Shown here piece by piece: positions 9,677-18,500 of a stretch of 64,000 nt of DNA. The notes under the pieces are model-generated. The model worked only from the letters and a program-made list of their open reading frames with translations, did not search any database and was not told the origin of the DNA. This DNA is from Thiocapsa roseopersicina (GTDB lineage Bacteria; Pseudomonadota; Gammaproteobacteria; Chromatiales; Chromatiaceae): contig NZ_FNNZ01000005.1 of NCBI RefSeq assembly GCF_900106925.1, positions 1-64,000 on the forward strand. The letters run 5' to 3'. The translations under genes were made by a program, and so were the position numbers. The stretch's first letter is position 1. Every line of letters begins with the position of its first letter.

Positions 9677-10759
9677 TCAGTTGATGCGAACCGACTCGAT
9701 CGGGGCGGGGCTCCGCCGGTTGCCGGTATTCACCGCCGCCCCGGCCGACTCACCCTCGGGCAGACCCGAGCGCATGACGGCGAGGGTGGGACCGGTACTA
9801 TGCTCCAGGATGGGGGCATCCGTGAGGAGGAGGGTCGTACCCGGCTCCAACAAGGGGTAGAGACGGCGGCTCATGTCCTTCGGCATGTGCAGGCGCTCGA
9901 CCGCGTTCTCGTCGTGGCTGTCTCGGCTCTCGGCGGCGTGGCCCGGGAGGCCGACGGCACTCCAGCGCGGATGCCCGCTGTTTGATCCCGCGAGCACCGT
10001 GTAGGCATGGGTCCCCAAGGGCACGTTCGCATTGTCGACCTTGATGCGGGCGCGACCGATCTCCACCCCGTCGCGCAACACGATGAGACGTCGGTCGGCG
10101 GCGCTGGCGACCAGTGTCAACGGACCCTCGGGCGATGCCTCGGGCTCCCAGCGGAAGTCCTCGAGCAGGCCCAGCGCATGCTCCGACTCAGGCGCCCCGG
10201 TCGCGGCATCCACCGGCGTCAGCACCGCCGGGTGGACCACGGAGCGCGGAGCCGTCGATTCCCCGGCGATGACCACGGTCGTCCCCCGGTGGGTGATTCC
10301 GAAGAGCAATCGGGCGAATGCGGAAGGCAAATGGACACAGCCGTGGGAGGATGGATAGCCCGGCAGGCCGCCAGCATGCAGGGCCACGCCATCCACCGTC
10401 AGCCGCTCGGAATAGGGCATGGGCGCATTGCCGTAGGTCTTTGAATGGTGGTCCTTGTCCTTGTTCAGGATGGTGAACACGCCGGTCGGTGTGCCGTGGC
10501 CCGGTTTTCCGGTGCTTGCGGTGGCCACACCGATGCGCACACCGTTGCGATACACATAGGCCATCTGCTCGGGGAGGCTCACGACCACCACCACTGGACC
10601 TTGGGGCTCCAGCTCCCCCTCCCAGATGAATTCGCCCGGCTGGAGAACCTCGATGGGTGTATCGGCTGGTGCAGAGTACTTGGCGCCCCAGAAGGGGGTG
10701 GCCGCGCAATCGAGGGCCGCCATCAGAGGAAGGGCGGCAAGAAGATTTACAAGGCGCAT
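9677..10759 (-). CDS. L,D-transpeptidase (YkuD domain)
   Basis: Exported enzyme of 360 residues that would form 3-3 cross-links in peptidoglycan or attach proteins to it. The signal peptide is MRLVNLLAALPLMAALDCA. The YkuD domain covers about residues 55-180 and carries the catalytic HAGGLPGYPSSHGCVHLP with the active His and Cys. The C-terminal 170 residues repeat YkuD-like features (SLPEQMAYVYRNG-type strand, later VASAADRRLIVLRDG) but lack the Cys motif, so this looks like a second, inactive copy or a binding domain. The start at 10759 has GGTGG upstream; an ATG further up (10873) is less likely because it would bury the signal peptide. Confidence 0.88.
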   Translation of the reverse strand: MRLVNLLAALPLMAALDCAATPFWGAKYSAPADTPIEVLQPGEFIWEGELEPQGPVVVVVSLPEQMAYVYRNGVRIGVATASTGKPGHGTPTGVFTILNKDKDHHSKTYGNAPMPYSERLTVDGVALHAGGLPGYPSSHGCVHLPSAFARLLFGITHRGTTVVIAGESTAPRSVVHPAVLTPVDAATGAPESEHALGLLEDFRWEPEASPEGPLTLVASAADRRLIVLRDGVEIGRARIKVDNANVPLGTHAYTVLAGSNSGHPRWSAVGLPGHAAESRDSHDENAVERLHMPKDMSRRLYPLLEPGTTLLLTDAPILEHSTGPTLAVMRSGLPEGESAGAAVNTGNRRSPAPIESVRIN

Positions 10760-10972
10760 TCTAAATCCACCATTCGAATCGTTTTGGAAGCCAATCATCC
10801 CGCCGTCCACAGCTTCGATCGATTCGATCGGCCGATGTCGCGCACAAGAGCGAATCGACGAGGACGCGATCACCCTCGCCGTTCGCCGTCTCCGCCCGAG
10901 GGATCTCTGCGACTCTCGGTAGGCTAGGGAATGCGATTGCAGTGCAATGGCAAGGGCTTTAAGCGATCCTGC

Positions 10973-11305
10973 CTACTCGGCGATTGCGAGCGCGAATGTC
11001 GACCAGCGAAAAATGCCGCCATTGGGTAGATCGGTGAACTGGGCTTCGTCGGGGCCATGCATCCAATCCTTTTGCCCGCGAACACCAGCGAACATGAATG
11101 GCTCTGCCTCGCCCATCTTGACCGAGAAAACCGTGTTGTTGCCGCTCATGGATTGCGTGACCGTGCAGGAACCCTCGTAGAGGGTGGCGGAATGGGCGGT
11201 ATTCGTAAGCTTGCAGGTCGCCGTCTCCGCCAGATTTTGCGCACTTGCACCGCTTGCGAAGGACATCGCAAGCGCGAGACCGGCGAGTACTTTCATCAAC
11301 TTCAT
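10973..11305 (-). CDS. small secreted protein of unknown function
   Basis: Protein of 110 residues with a clear signal peptide (MKLMKVLAGLALAMSFASGASA). The start at 11305 is set by AAGGAG seven bases upstream. The mature part has two Cys residues (TCKLTN, GSCTVTQ) that could form one disulfide and a beta-rich pattern. I do not recognise the family. It belongs to a run of separate small exported proteins on the same strand, each with its own upstream gap, so it is probably a single-gene unit. Confidence 0.75.
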   Translation of the reverse strand: MKLMKVLAGLALAMSFASGASAQNLAETATCKLTNTAHSATLYEGSCTVTQSMSGNNTVFSVKMGEAEPFMFAGVRGQKDWMHGPDEAQFTDLPNGGIFRWSTFALAIAE

Positions 11306-11484
11306 TGGATTCTCCTTAGATTCAGCGATCTCGCTTTTCACAGTCTCAGACATATCGGGATCTCCGGTTAATGATGAGGCGAATCAATGCGGCCCCATGA
11401 CGCATCACTTGTGGAGGCGCGCCGGCTCATCACTAGACTGCGCCGGCTCCGACGGTTCTCGGAGCTGAAGCGGCCAATCCAATC

Positions 11485-11520
11485 CGACAAACGACGCATA
11501 CCGCACCGGGCGCGGTTTAG
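11485..11520. repeat. partial copy of the TAAACCGCG repeat family
   Basis: The end GCGCGGTTTAG at 11510-11520 matches the right arm of the copy at 61437-61524, and the 30 bases before it (ACAAACGACGCATACCGC...) also align with that copy. The opposite arm is not found here. Read on the minus strand, the first triplet of the repeat is the TAA stop of the LprI-like gene. Confidence 0.65.
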
Positions 11521-11846
11521 CGGTCCTTGAGCTCGTTGATCCGTGCCTGGTATTCGGCCTTGATGCAGCCGTGCTGGTCGGCGGACTTCCAGCATTCGTC
11601 ACGCCCCTTCACCCAGCCGCGCTGCTCCGTCTTGAGCGCGCCCTGCTTGCTGGCCGGGGTGTTCTTCAGCAGGGTCGCATAGAGCTCGGCGAGGCTGCGG
11701 TCCAGCGCGGCGAGGTCCGCGTCTTTGCAGATCAGCAGCTCGGCCTCGTGTGTGGCCTTGCTGCAATCGAAGCTGGGCTGCGCCGCCTGCGCCAAGGGGG
11801 CGGTCAGGCAGCCGGCGGCAAGGAGGGTCAGTGCGATCTTGGTCAT
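11517..11846 (-). CDS. LprI-like (DUF1311) secreted protein
   Basis: Protein of 109 residues with signal peptide MTKIALTLLAAGCLTAPLAQA. The mature part has the four-Cys pattern of the LprI N-terminal (DUF1311) family: FDCSKATHEAELLICKDADLAALDRSLAELY, then RDECWKS...GCIKAEY and a closing RINELK helix. Family members are periplasmic or lipoprotein-like, and mycobacterial LprI inhibits lysozyme; that function is not proven for this branch. Its stop codon is the first triplet of a dispersed TAAACCGCG repeat. Start chosen at the signal peptide. Confidence 0.85.
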   Translation of the reverse strand: MTKIALTLLAAGCLTAPLAQAAQPSFDCSKATHEAELLICKDADLAALDRSLAELYATLLKNTPASKQGALKTEQRGWVKGRDECWKSADQHGCIKAEYQARINELKDR

Positions 11847-11955
11847 CGAGAACGTCTCCGGTGGATGAGGTGATCGAGCGCAGCCCGATGCGCTGTTCAC
11901 GGGCAGCGGATGGAACTGGAGACCGGGCCTTTGCCCGGTCCCCGTATGACTGGTA

Positions 11956-12210
11956 TCAGGCCTTCTTGATCAAGCCGACGATCAGCAGAAGGACGGCAGC
12001 GCCGATGACGGCCGTGATCAAGGAGCCGATCATCCCGCCCCCCAAGGAGATGCCGGCCAAGCCGAAGAGGAATCCGCCGATGACGGCGCCGACGATGCCG
12101 ACAAGGATGTTGCCGAGCAGGCCGAAGCCGCCCCCCCGCATGAGCAGTCCGGCGAGCCAGCCTGCCACGGCGCCGATGAGCAAGAAGATGCCAAGGCTAA
12201 TGAGATCCAT
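11956..12210 (-). CDS. GlsB/YeaQ/YmgE-family small membrane protein
   Basis: Protein of 84 residues with three hydrophobic, glycine-rich helices and the family signature GxxAGWLAGLLMRGGGFGLLGNILVGIVGAVIGGFLFG. The family was once called transglycosylase-associated protein; members are small inner-membrane proteins often induced by stress. GAGGAT precedes the ATG. A second member lies at 27380-27649 in the same accessory region. The 12211-12453 gap holds a short open frame on the minus strand ending at 12298 (...DERYEIPDAIPFGG) that looks coding-like but has no clear start. Confidence 0.9.
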   Translation of the reverse strand: MDLISLGIFLLIGAVAGWLAGLLMRGGGFGLLGNILVGIVGAVIGGFLFGLAGISLGGGMIGSLITAVIGAAVLLLIVGLIKKA

Positions 12211-12453
12211 GATCGATATCCTCGCGTGTGGGTGGATGGTCGTGCTTGCTTCGGGATCCTGTCGACCCCGGGGCGCGGCGTCCCGGCGCCTCTGTCGTCA
12301 TCCGCCGAAAGGGATGGCGTCCGGGATCTCGTAACGTTCGTCGCCGACCCGGATGAGGTGAAGATCGTTCTCTTTCGCGGCGCTGAGCTCACCGTAGCGT
12401 CGGCTAAGGATTGCGGTCGCAGCAAGATGCCCGGTTCCCCGGGCGCACGGGAT

Positions 12454-12921
12454 TCAACGGCGGCAGTCGCCTTCGGTGAGGTAGCGCCCTGCAACCCAAC
12501 CGGTGACGCCCCGGTACTCGACCTTGCACCAACGTGGATTCTCCCTTGCGCGAAGCGCTTTCTCCTCTGGGGACAGGTTGGTGAACTCCTCGAAGGTGAG
12601 CCCGCCTTTGCAGCCCAGATTGCGAATGCAGGAGCCATCCGGCGGGATCTCGCCGATCTTCCGTGCGCTCGCGCTCGGCTCTGCCCGAATATTCAGCACG
12701 TCGTTTCGGGCAACGTCCCTAGCGGCATAGAAATCGGGCCCGTCCGCTTCGGCCCTGAGCGCCCCGGCCGCGAGGCTCGTCGCGAGCCCGAGGGCAAGGG
12801 CGGCGTGACCGGGACAACACGACAGCAATCCGGCTCTCCGATCCGATTGGCCCGGGCCCCGGGTCAACCCGGCAGCCCTCGGCATTCGTAGAGCCGAGAC
12901 GAAGGTTCGCATCAATGCCAT
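12454..12921 (-). CDS. secreted SH3-domain protein
   Basis: Protein of 155 residues. A long basic N-terminus leads into a hydrophobic signal segment (HAALALGLATSLAAGALRA). The mature part is a bacterial SH3 domain: VLNIRAEPSASARKIGEIPPDG, then a Cys-containing insert (CIRNLGCKGGLTFEEF) and the closing WCKVEYRGVTGWVAGRYL. Such domains usually bind peptidoglycan or sense the cell wall. The start at 12921 is the last ATG that keeps the whole signal region; the open frame continues upstream into a REP/MITE repeat, which is not coding. Confidence 0.8.
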   Translation of the reverse strand: MALMRTFVSALRMPRAAGLTRGPGQSDRRAGLLSCCPGHAALALGLATSLAAGALRAEADGPDFYAARDVARNDVLNIRAEPSASARKIGEIPPDGSCIRNLGCKGGLTFEEFTNLSPEEKALRARENPRWCKVEYRGVTGWVAGRYLTEGDCRR

Positions 12922-13045
12922 GCTGAAAACCTTCAGGTTGTTTGCAGAATGCTCGCCGGAAAGCGGCCTCCCGGCAGCGCGATCGATCTCGACACCAAAC
13001 ACTCCGAGTGCAACGTCCGGCAGAGGGCCTACCGAGACGCTCAGG

Positions 13046-13215
13046 AACGATTCAAAAACAACCGAACCTGTAGGATGGGTAGAGCGCAGCGAAACCCATC
13101 CACCCCGCTCAGACGCCTCATCCCCCCAATCCGGTTGGCGCCCCGGAGAAGATGGGTTTCGCTGCGCTCTACCCATCCCTGCAGCAAGGTGTTCACTTTG
13201 TTCCTGAATCGTCAC
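13046..13215. repeat. MITE-like composite REP element, copy A
   Basis: Two inverted REP cores, GTAGGATGGGTAGAGCG... at 13070-13100 and its reverse at 13151-13178, lie inside outer inverted ends ACGATTCAAAAACAA (from 13047) and TTGTTCCTGAATCGT (to 13213). The same composite recurs at 23735-23971. A lone outer end is seen at 13740-13757. The cores match those around the RAYT transposase gene at 26682. Confidence 0.85.
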
Positions 13216-13312
13216 TAAGAATCGACGTCGACCTGGTCCGAGATCCGTCCGCATCCGGGACCTGACGCGTCCGGATCCTCGCCCCCGGACACCCATCAGG
13301 CGCAGCTAGGCA

Positions 13313-13642
13313 TCACTGGACGACAGTCAGCTCCTGGACCGTGCCGTCATTGGAGACGAGGCAGCGCCAGCGCTCGGTCGTGGAGCCACCGCGCACCCCG
13401 GCCGCGTCCACCATGACCACCGAATTGGCTTCCGAATACTCGGAGCTGGCCACCCGCACCGAGCGAACGTTCCCGCCGTAGTTGCCGTTGACCGCCGCCA
13501 TGCAAGCACTTTCCGCGGCGCCGGTTGCCTGGCGCAGCGTGCTGCTGCCCTGGCCGGAATCATAGTCCGAGGTGGCACAGGCGCTCAGCAGAATGGTTGC
13601 GGCGGTGACAATCGCGGTTGGAATCTTTTTCATCATCGGCAT
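13313..13642 (-). CDS. small lipoprotein of unknown function
   Basis: Protein of 109 residues with a lipobox LLSAC near residue 21, so it should be lipidated and membrane anchored. The mature part is short and polar with two Cys (SACMAAVNG, WRCLVSNDG) and the segment SVRVASSEYSEANSVVMVDAAG. It resembles the general group of small beta-rich lipoproteins, but I cannot name a family. ATG at 13642 or at 13633 (MKKIPT) are both possible. Confidence 0.75.
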   Translation of the reverse strand: MPMMKKIPTAIVTAATILLSACATSDYDSGQGSSTLRQATGAAESACMAAVNGNYGGNVRSVRVASSEYSEANSVVMVDAAGVRGGSTTERWRCLVSNDGTVQELTVVQ

Positions 13643-13873
13643 GTGGTCGTTCTCGTTGTGGTTTGTGTCCAGTGTCCTGGACGCTGCGTTGGCTGGTCGG
13701 CCTCAGGCGAGCCGTGCCGAGCCGTTCTGCTGCCTTAGAAACGATTCAAAAACAACAGTGAAACAACGTGTTTCCCCTATTTCGGAATCGCCGCTTATCA
13801 AGCCCTGCAATCACGCAATGCATGATTGCAGGACTCATTGGCGCTATCGGGAATCCGCCCTACAGTCTTGGAG

Positions 13874-14161
13874 TTATTCCTCGTGGCAGATGCCGTTGGC
13901 GCCGTGCTTGCCGGTGTACATGACGGAGGCCGTGCCATCCGGGTTGATGCCGATGGAGACGGTTACGCCGCCACCGACGACATCGTATGTGGTATCGCTG
14001 ATCTTCTTGAGCTTGGCCTCGTTGCCGTTGATGTAGGCCGGCCCGCCCTCGTCGGTGTGCAGATGGATGTTGCCGGGGCAGCTGTAGTTGAGCGTCGGCA
14101 GGCCCGCTTGTGCGGCGCCGGCGATTAGGAGCAGGGAAAGGGCGGTCAGGTGTCTCGTCAT
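13874..14161 (-). CDS. small secreted protein of unknown function
   Basis: Protein of 95 residues with signal peptide MTRHLTALSLLLIAGAAQA. The mature 76 residues contain two Cys (YSCPGNIHL near the start, GICHEE at the end), a possible disulfide that closes the domain. The open frame extends upstream to 14260, but ATG 14161 places the signal peptide at the N-terminus. No family recognised. It is flanked upstream by 740 bp of decayed sequence. Confidence 0.7.
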   Translation of the reverse strand: MTRHLTALSLLLIAGAAQAGLPTLNYSCPGNIHLHTDEGGPAYINGNEAKLKKISDTTYDVVGGGVTVSIGINPDGTASVMYTGKHGANGICHEE

Positions 14162-14439
14162 GATGATGATCCAATCGTGGTCAATGGAAACGGTATAAAC
14201 GCGGCGCGGTCGGTCGGTCGGTCGGACAATTGGCGATGTGGGCAACACCCTCGCGGCCATGCCGCGTCGCGTCTGGGGCCTTCAAGCTTGTCGAATGCGG
14301 CGAGAAACGAACCGCATCGGGCGCGAAGGAAGTGGTTCGCACGCTCACCACATCCTTCGGCCCTCATCTTCGGCTATCTTCCGCACTGAGACCGGGCGGC
14401 CTCGGCTACGATCGCTCCCTTTATCACTCGCGTCGATGA

Positions 14440-14660
14440 GCCCGGCACGAACGAATGCGACAAAGGTGACGCCGCCGCACGCCGCGAAGGCGGGCTGCGC
14501 CCCCACTGCCGGCAGCAGAAGCGAGCCCAGCGCCAGCGCTCGACTGGCAAGCTGAAAGCGTCGGTTTGGCTTGGCCGCCGGCACGACCTCTGTCGCTGGC
14601 CTCGGCCTCTTTGCCGAACAGATGCTTGCCGATCTCTCTCGCAAAGTTGAAGAGCCCCGT
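14440..14660 (-). pseudogene. chimeric fragment: start of kbp joined to signal peptide of the beta-helix gene
   Basis: Bases 14660-14603 repeat the start of kbp at 20363 (GLFNFA..GKHLFGKEAEAS), but the ATG has become ACG. Near 14600 the match switches to the beta-helix gene start at 19824: RFQLASRALALGSLLL...PAFAACGGVT appears in another frame and ends around 14445. The upstream flank of kbp, with its 31-bp element, is also copied (14793-14831). The piece therefore joins sequence from two genes that lie 5 kb to its right. The rest of 14162-14440 holds no gene. Confidence 0.8.
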
Positions 14661-14792
14661 GGTGTTCTCCGGCGTGTCGCGGGCCGTGATTGATGGACTG
14701 GGGTCGGCGAAGACCCAACCCCGTACCCGAAACACCGGCGAGGGGGCCGTCCGGTCAAGAGTAGTTGGAAGTTTAGCCATAAGGTCATCGCG

Positions 14793-14831
14793 TTGTCTGT
14801 CGGGTAAAGTCCGTCAGGAAATCCCTGACAA
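14793..14831 (-). promoter_or_regulatory. 31-bp element GTCAGG-N19-CCCGAC, copy 1
   Basis: Minus-strand reading GTCAGGGATTTCCTGAC then CCCGAC. It lies 133 bp before the dead start codon of the kbp fragment, the same distance as the functional copy upstream of kbp, so it was duplicated along with it. Confidence 0.6.
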
Positions 14832-14979
14832 CAGCGCCCGACAAGGAGAAGTGGGGGCCTCCGGGAGCAGTAGGCCCGTTTCTCGCCTACCTATTGAAAC
14901 GGCAGGTGAAAGGTTGTGACGACATCGGCTCTCGGCCAGTGGTGACGTCAGCAATCCGGCGTGTAGCGCGCCGGGAGGT

Positions 14980-15297
14980 TAACTCGCTTTTTTGCTGCTC
15001 GAGCTTCCAGGCGATGCGACAACACACGTCGAGTCGACGTTTGTGCGACAGTGGCGATAGGTTGTTCTTGTTCTGAGTCGTTAGGTATATGGCTTGGAAC
15101 CATATCGTCAGCGGTAGCTGGGGCTCTCGTAACAGGTTCCGCACGGTCAGCGAGGTCTGCAAGCGCAGACTGCCAGTAGCTGCACCCGTCGGCGTGGAAG
15201 CGGCTATGCAAGGCGGCCACGCAATGCGGACAGATGAACCCCTGCGGGCACCGCCACGCCTCCAGGGCCGCGGCGCACCGGGCTTTGGCGCCTTAGC
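14980..15297 (-). mobile_element. degenerate IS1595-family (ISXO2-like) transposase remnant
   Basis: The N-terminal part of an IS1595-type transposase is visible across two frames. One frame reads ...WRCPQGFICPHC...SRFHADGCSYWQ, the zinc-ribbon start. After a frameshift, a second reads LQTSLT...LPLTIWFQAIYLTTQNKNN followed by KRRLDVCCRIAWKLEQQ, the helix-turn-helix part. The catalytic DDE/N region and both ends are missing. It sits in the debris-rich stretch between 14.2 and 15.6 kb. Confidence 0.8.
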
Positions 15298-15369
15298 ATG
15301 CGAAAAAGCCGTCCAGGCACGAATCAAGAGGATGCGGTTCGCACGCTCACCGCATACGCGGCCGTTTCT

Positions 15370-15482
15370 CTGCACCCCGCTGAGCTGCCCCGGCGAGGTG
15401 ATCCTTACCCACCCAGAGGTCCGGGCGGCCGTCGCCGTCCAGATCCTCCCGGGAGGCCACGGTCTCGCCACCCGAGCCGTCA
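15370..15482 (-). pseudogene. scrap of an FG-GAP/VCBS-type repeat
   Basis: A minus-strand frame reads ASREDLDGDGRPDLWVGKD, which fits the DxDGDGxPDL calcium-binding core of FG-GAP or VCBS repeats found in large secreted proteins. There is no start, stop context or full domain. It may be a leftover of a surface protein related in style to the beta-helix gene next to it. Confidence 0.4.
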
Positions 15483-15588
15483 ATTGTTCTTGAAGCGTTA
15501 AGGCGCTTATCTGTCGCCAAGACAGCTCGCTTTGTGCAATCCCCGGCATATCCCAGCGGACCGTGCCTGGCCCGCCGGAATACCGGTA

Positions 15589-18500
15589 TCAGGGACTACA
15601 GCTCCCCAAAGTCACCGGGTTGACCGGTGTCGTCGCGGAGATCCGCTCAGCGCCGACCCACACCGGCAGCTCGGTCAGAGTACTGGGCGCGAAGCAGACC
15701 GTACTGCCCGCGGCTAGTCGGAAGTCGATACCGTCAATGCCCTTTCCGGCGACCTTGAGCTGGTAGGCGATGCGCGCCGCGACACTGGTGTCGAGAACGT
15801 CCCATGGCAGTTCCAGTGCAACACCTCTGGTACTGGCAAAAGCCGCGCTGGCAGTCAGTTTACCCTTGTAGAGCAGTTGACTGGCACTGCCGCCGGCATA
15901 CATCCGCAAGTGCCATTGCCGGGGATCGGCACAGTCATAGTAGAGGAACACCCCGCGGTCGTTGGTGCGGTCCATCGCCGGCACGCCGCAGGTCGGACCC
16001 GCGCCGCCGCTGTCGTTGTCGCTGATACGCCCGGTGGCGCTGGCGCTATTGATCCCCGCCGCGCCGAGCGCCAGCGTGAAGCTCTCGGTGCCTTCGACCA
16101 GGCTGTCCTCGAGGATGGGCACCGTGATCGTCTGCTGCGTCTGCCCGGCGGCGAAGCTGAGCGTGCCGCTGGTGGCCCTGTAGTCGAGGCCTGCCTGCGC
16201 ACTGCCGTCGGCGGTGGCGTAGCTGACCGTGACGGGCGCACTCGGCGCCGGGCTGAGCGTGGCGGTGAAGACGGCGTTGCCCGCCCCCTCCTCGACCGTG
16301 ATATCGCCGACACTGAGCACCGGGGTGGGTGGGGGCGTGTCGCCGCAGGCGCCGAGAGTGGTGAGTTCGATGGGTGTGATGACGACCTCACGGTCGGCGC
16401 CGACCCACACCGGCAGCTCGGTCAGAGTACTGGGCGCGAAGCAGACCGTACTGCCCGCGGCTAGTCGGAAGTCGATACCGTCAATGCCCTTTCCGTCGAC
16501 CTTGAGCTGGTAGGCGATGCGCGCCGCGACACTGGTGTCGAGAACGTCCCATGGCGGTTCCAGTGCAACACCTCTGGTACTGGCAAAAGCCGCGCTGGCA
16601 GTCAGTTTACCCTTGTAGAGCAGTTGACTGGCACTGCCGCCGGCATACATCCGCAAGTGCCATTGCCGGGGATCGGCACAGTCATAGTAGAGGAACACCC
16701 CGCGGTCGTTGGTGCGGTCCATCGCCGGCACGCCGCAGGTCGGACCCGCGCCGCCGCTGTCGTTGTCGCTGATACGCCCGGTGGCGCTGGCGCTATTGAT
16801 CCCCGCCGCGCCGAGCGCCAGCGTGAAGCTCTCGGTGCCTTCGACCAGGCTGTCCTCGAGGATGGGCACCGTGATCGTCTGCTGCGTCTGCCCGGCGGCG
16901 AAGCTGAGCGTGCCGCTGGCGGCCCTGTAGTCGAGGCCTGCCTGCGCACTGCCGTCGGCGGTGGCGTAGCTGACCGTGACGGGCGCACTCGGCGCCGGGC
17001 TGAGCGTGGCGGTGAAGACGGCGTTGCCCGCCTCCTCGTCGACCGTGATATCGCCGACACTGAGCACCGACTCGACTGGAAGGCTCTCGAAGACGACCGT
17101 CGAGGTCTGGTCTTCTCTGATCTCACTGAGGACACACTCGGTGCTGCTGCCCACGCCGGCGCAAGCACCGGACCATTCCCTGACCTGGAAGCCAGAAGCC
17201 GGCACGGCGGTGCAGGTACTGCTCTCGCCCTGTCCGACGAAGACCGGCGAGCAGCTCACCGAACCGCTGCCCACTGCGACGGCGCTGACCCAATAGATGC
17301 TGTCATTGGTGAAGGTGCAGCGGATGTCCTGATAAACACCCAAGGAAATGTCAGCGGTGGGGCCAGTGAAGTTTCCGAGGGAGCCAGCGTTGTCCTCGCA
17401 GGCGATGGCGACCGGCCCTAATTCCTGATCGTCGAGCACTTCCTCGGTCAGGCTGTAGTGGCCCGCCTCCAGATCGAATGTCGCGCTGAAGTAGACGCCA
17501 TCGTCATCGTTCTGGCTGGTGTCCAGCGGGAAATCGATTGGCGACACAAGCTGCCCGCCGTCCAGGGTGAAGTTGTAGTCGGTGGTCGACTCGACAGGGG
17601 TCTCCTTCACGATGGTGATGGAGCCGACCTGAGCCTCCTCGAAGGCACCGATGTCGTCAGCCGCGCCCGAAGGCCGGGCATAGCCGCGCTGGTCGGTGGT
17701 CAGGGCGGTGGCGCCGGCATCGATGGCCGGGCTGCCGCTCAGCAGGGCGTGGGTCCGGGTCGGGCCGCCGTTGTTGCGTAGAACGCCGAGTAGCGGGTTC
17801 TGGCCAACGATGGTGCCGTTGACGCCATTGGTGAAGCCGCAACTGTACTGGGTTTGAACCAGGTTATGGCCGGCGTCTGTCGCGGGAGAGATGAAGCTCG
17901 TACAGTCCTCTGCGCCCGAGTTGCCGGCCAGAATGCTGTTCCGGGCCGTCAGCGTACCAAAGCCTCCCACATAGACTCCGGCGCCCGCAGCGCCGGCGCC
18001 CGAGACCGAGTTGCCGGTCACGGTCACGCTATCGAGGACGAGCGCCCTGGACGTGGCGATACCACCGCCGTCATTGCTGCTGGTGTTGCCGGAGATGGTG
18101 CTGTTTTTGATGGTCAGGGAGCCCTCATTTTCGATACCGCCACCCGTCTCGCCGCTGTCATCGCCGACGAGCTGATTACCCGAGATCGTACTATCGTTGA
18201 TCTCCATCACCGCCCCAGGGGCATTGTTGATGCCACCCCCATTCAGCTCGCTGCGGTTGCCGGTGATGGTGCACCGGTTGATCGTCAGGTTGCCGAGGTT
18301 GCGGATACCGCCGCCCCGCTCGGTGCCCTCCACCTTGCCGCCGGTGATGGAGAAGTCATTGATGGTCACCGTGGTGCCGGCCTGGATAAGGAAGGGCCGC
18401 ACATCGACACCGGGGAAGAGACTGCCGTTCCAATCGCCGCTGTTGCCGTTGCCTTCGATCACCAGTTCCACCCCCGCGGTGGCGTTGTCGATGGGCGCGG

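Noticed and set aside
12922-13296. Upstream extension of the SH3 protein
   Set aside because: The extension is translated REP/MITE sequence.
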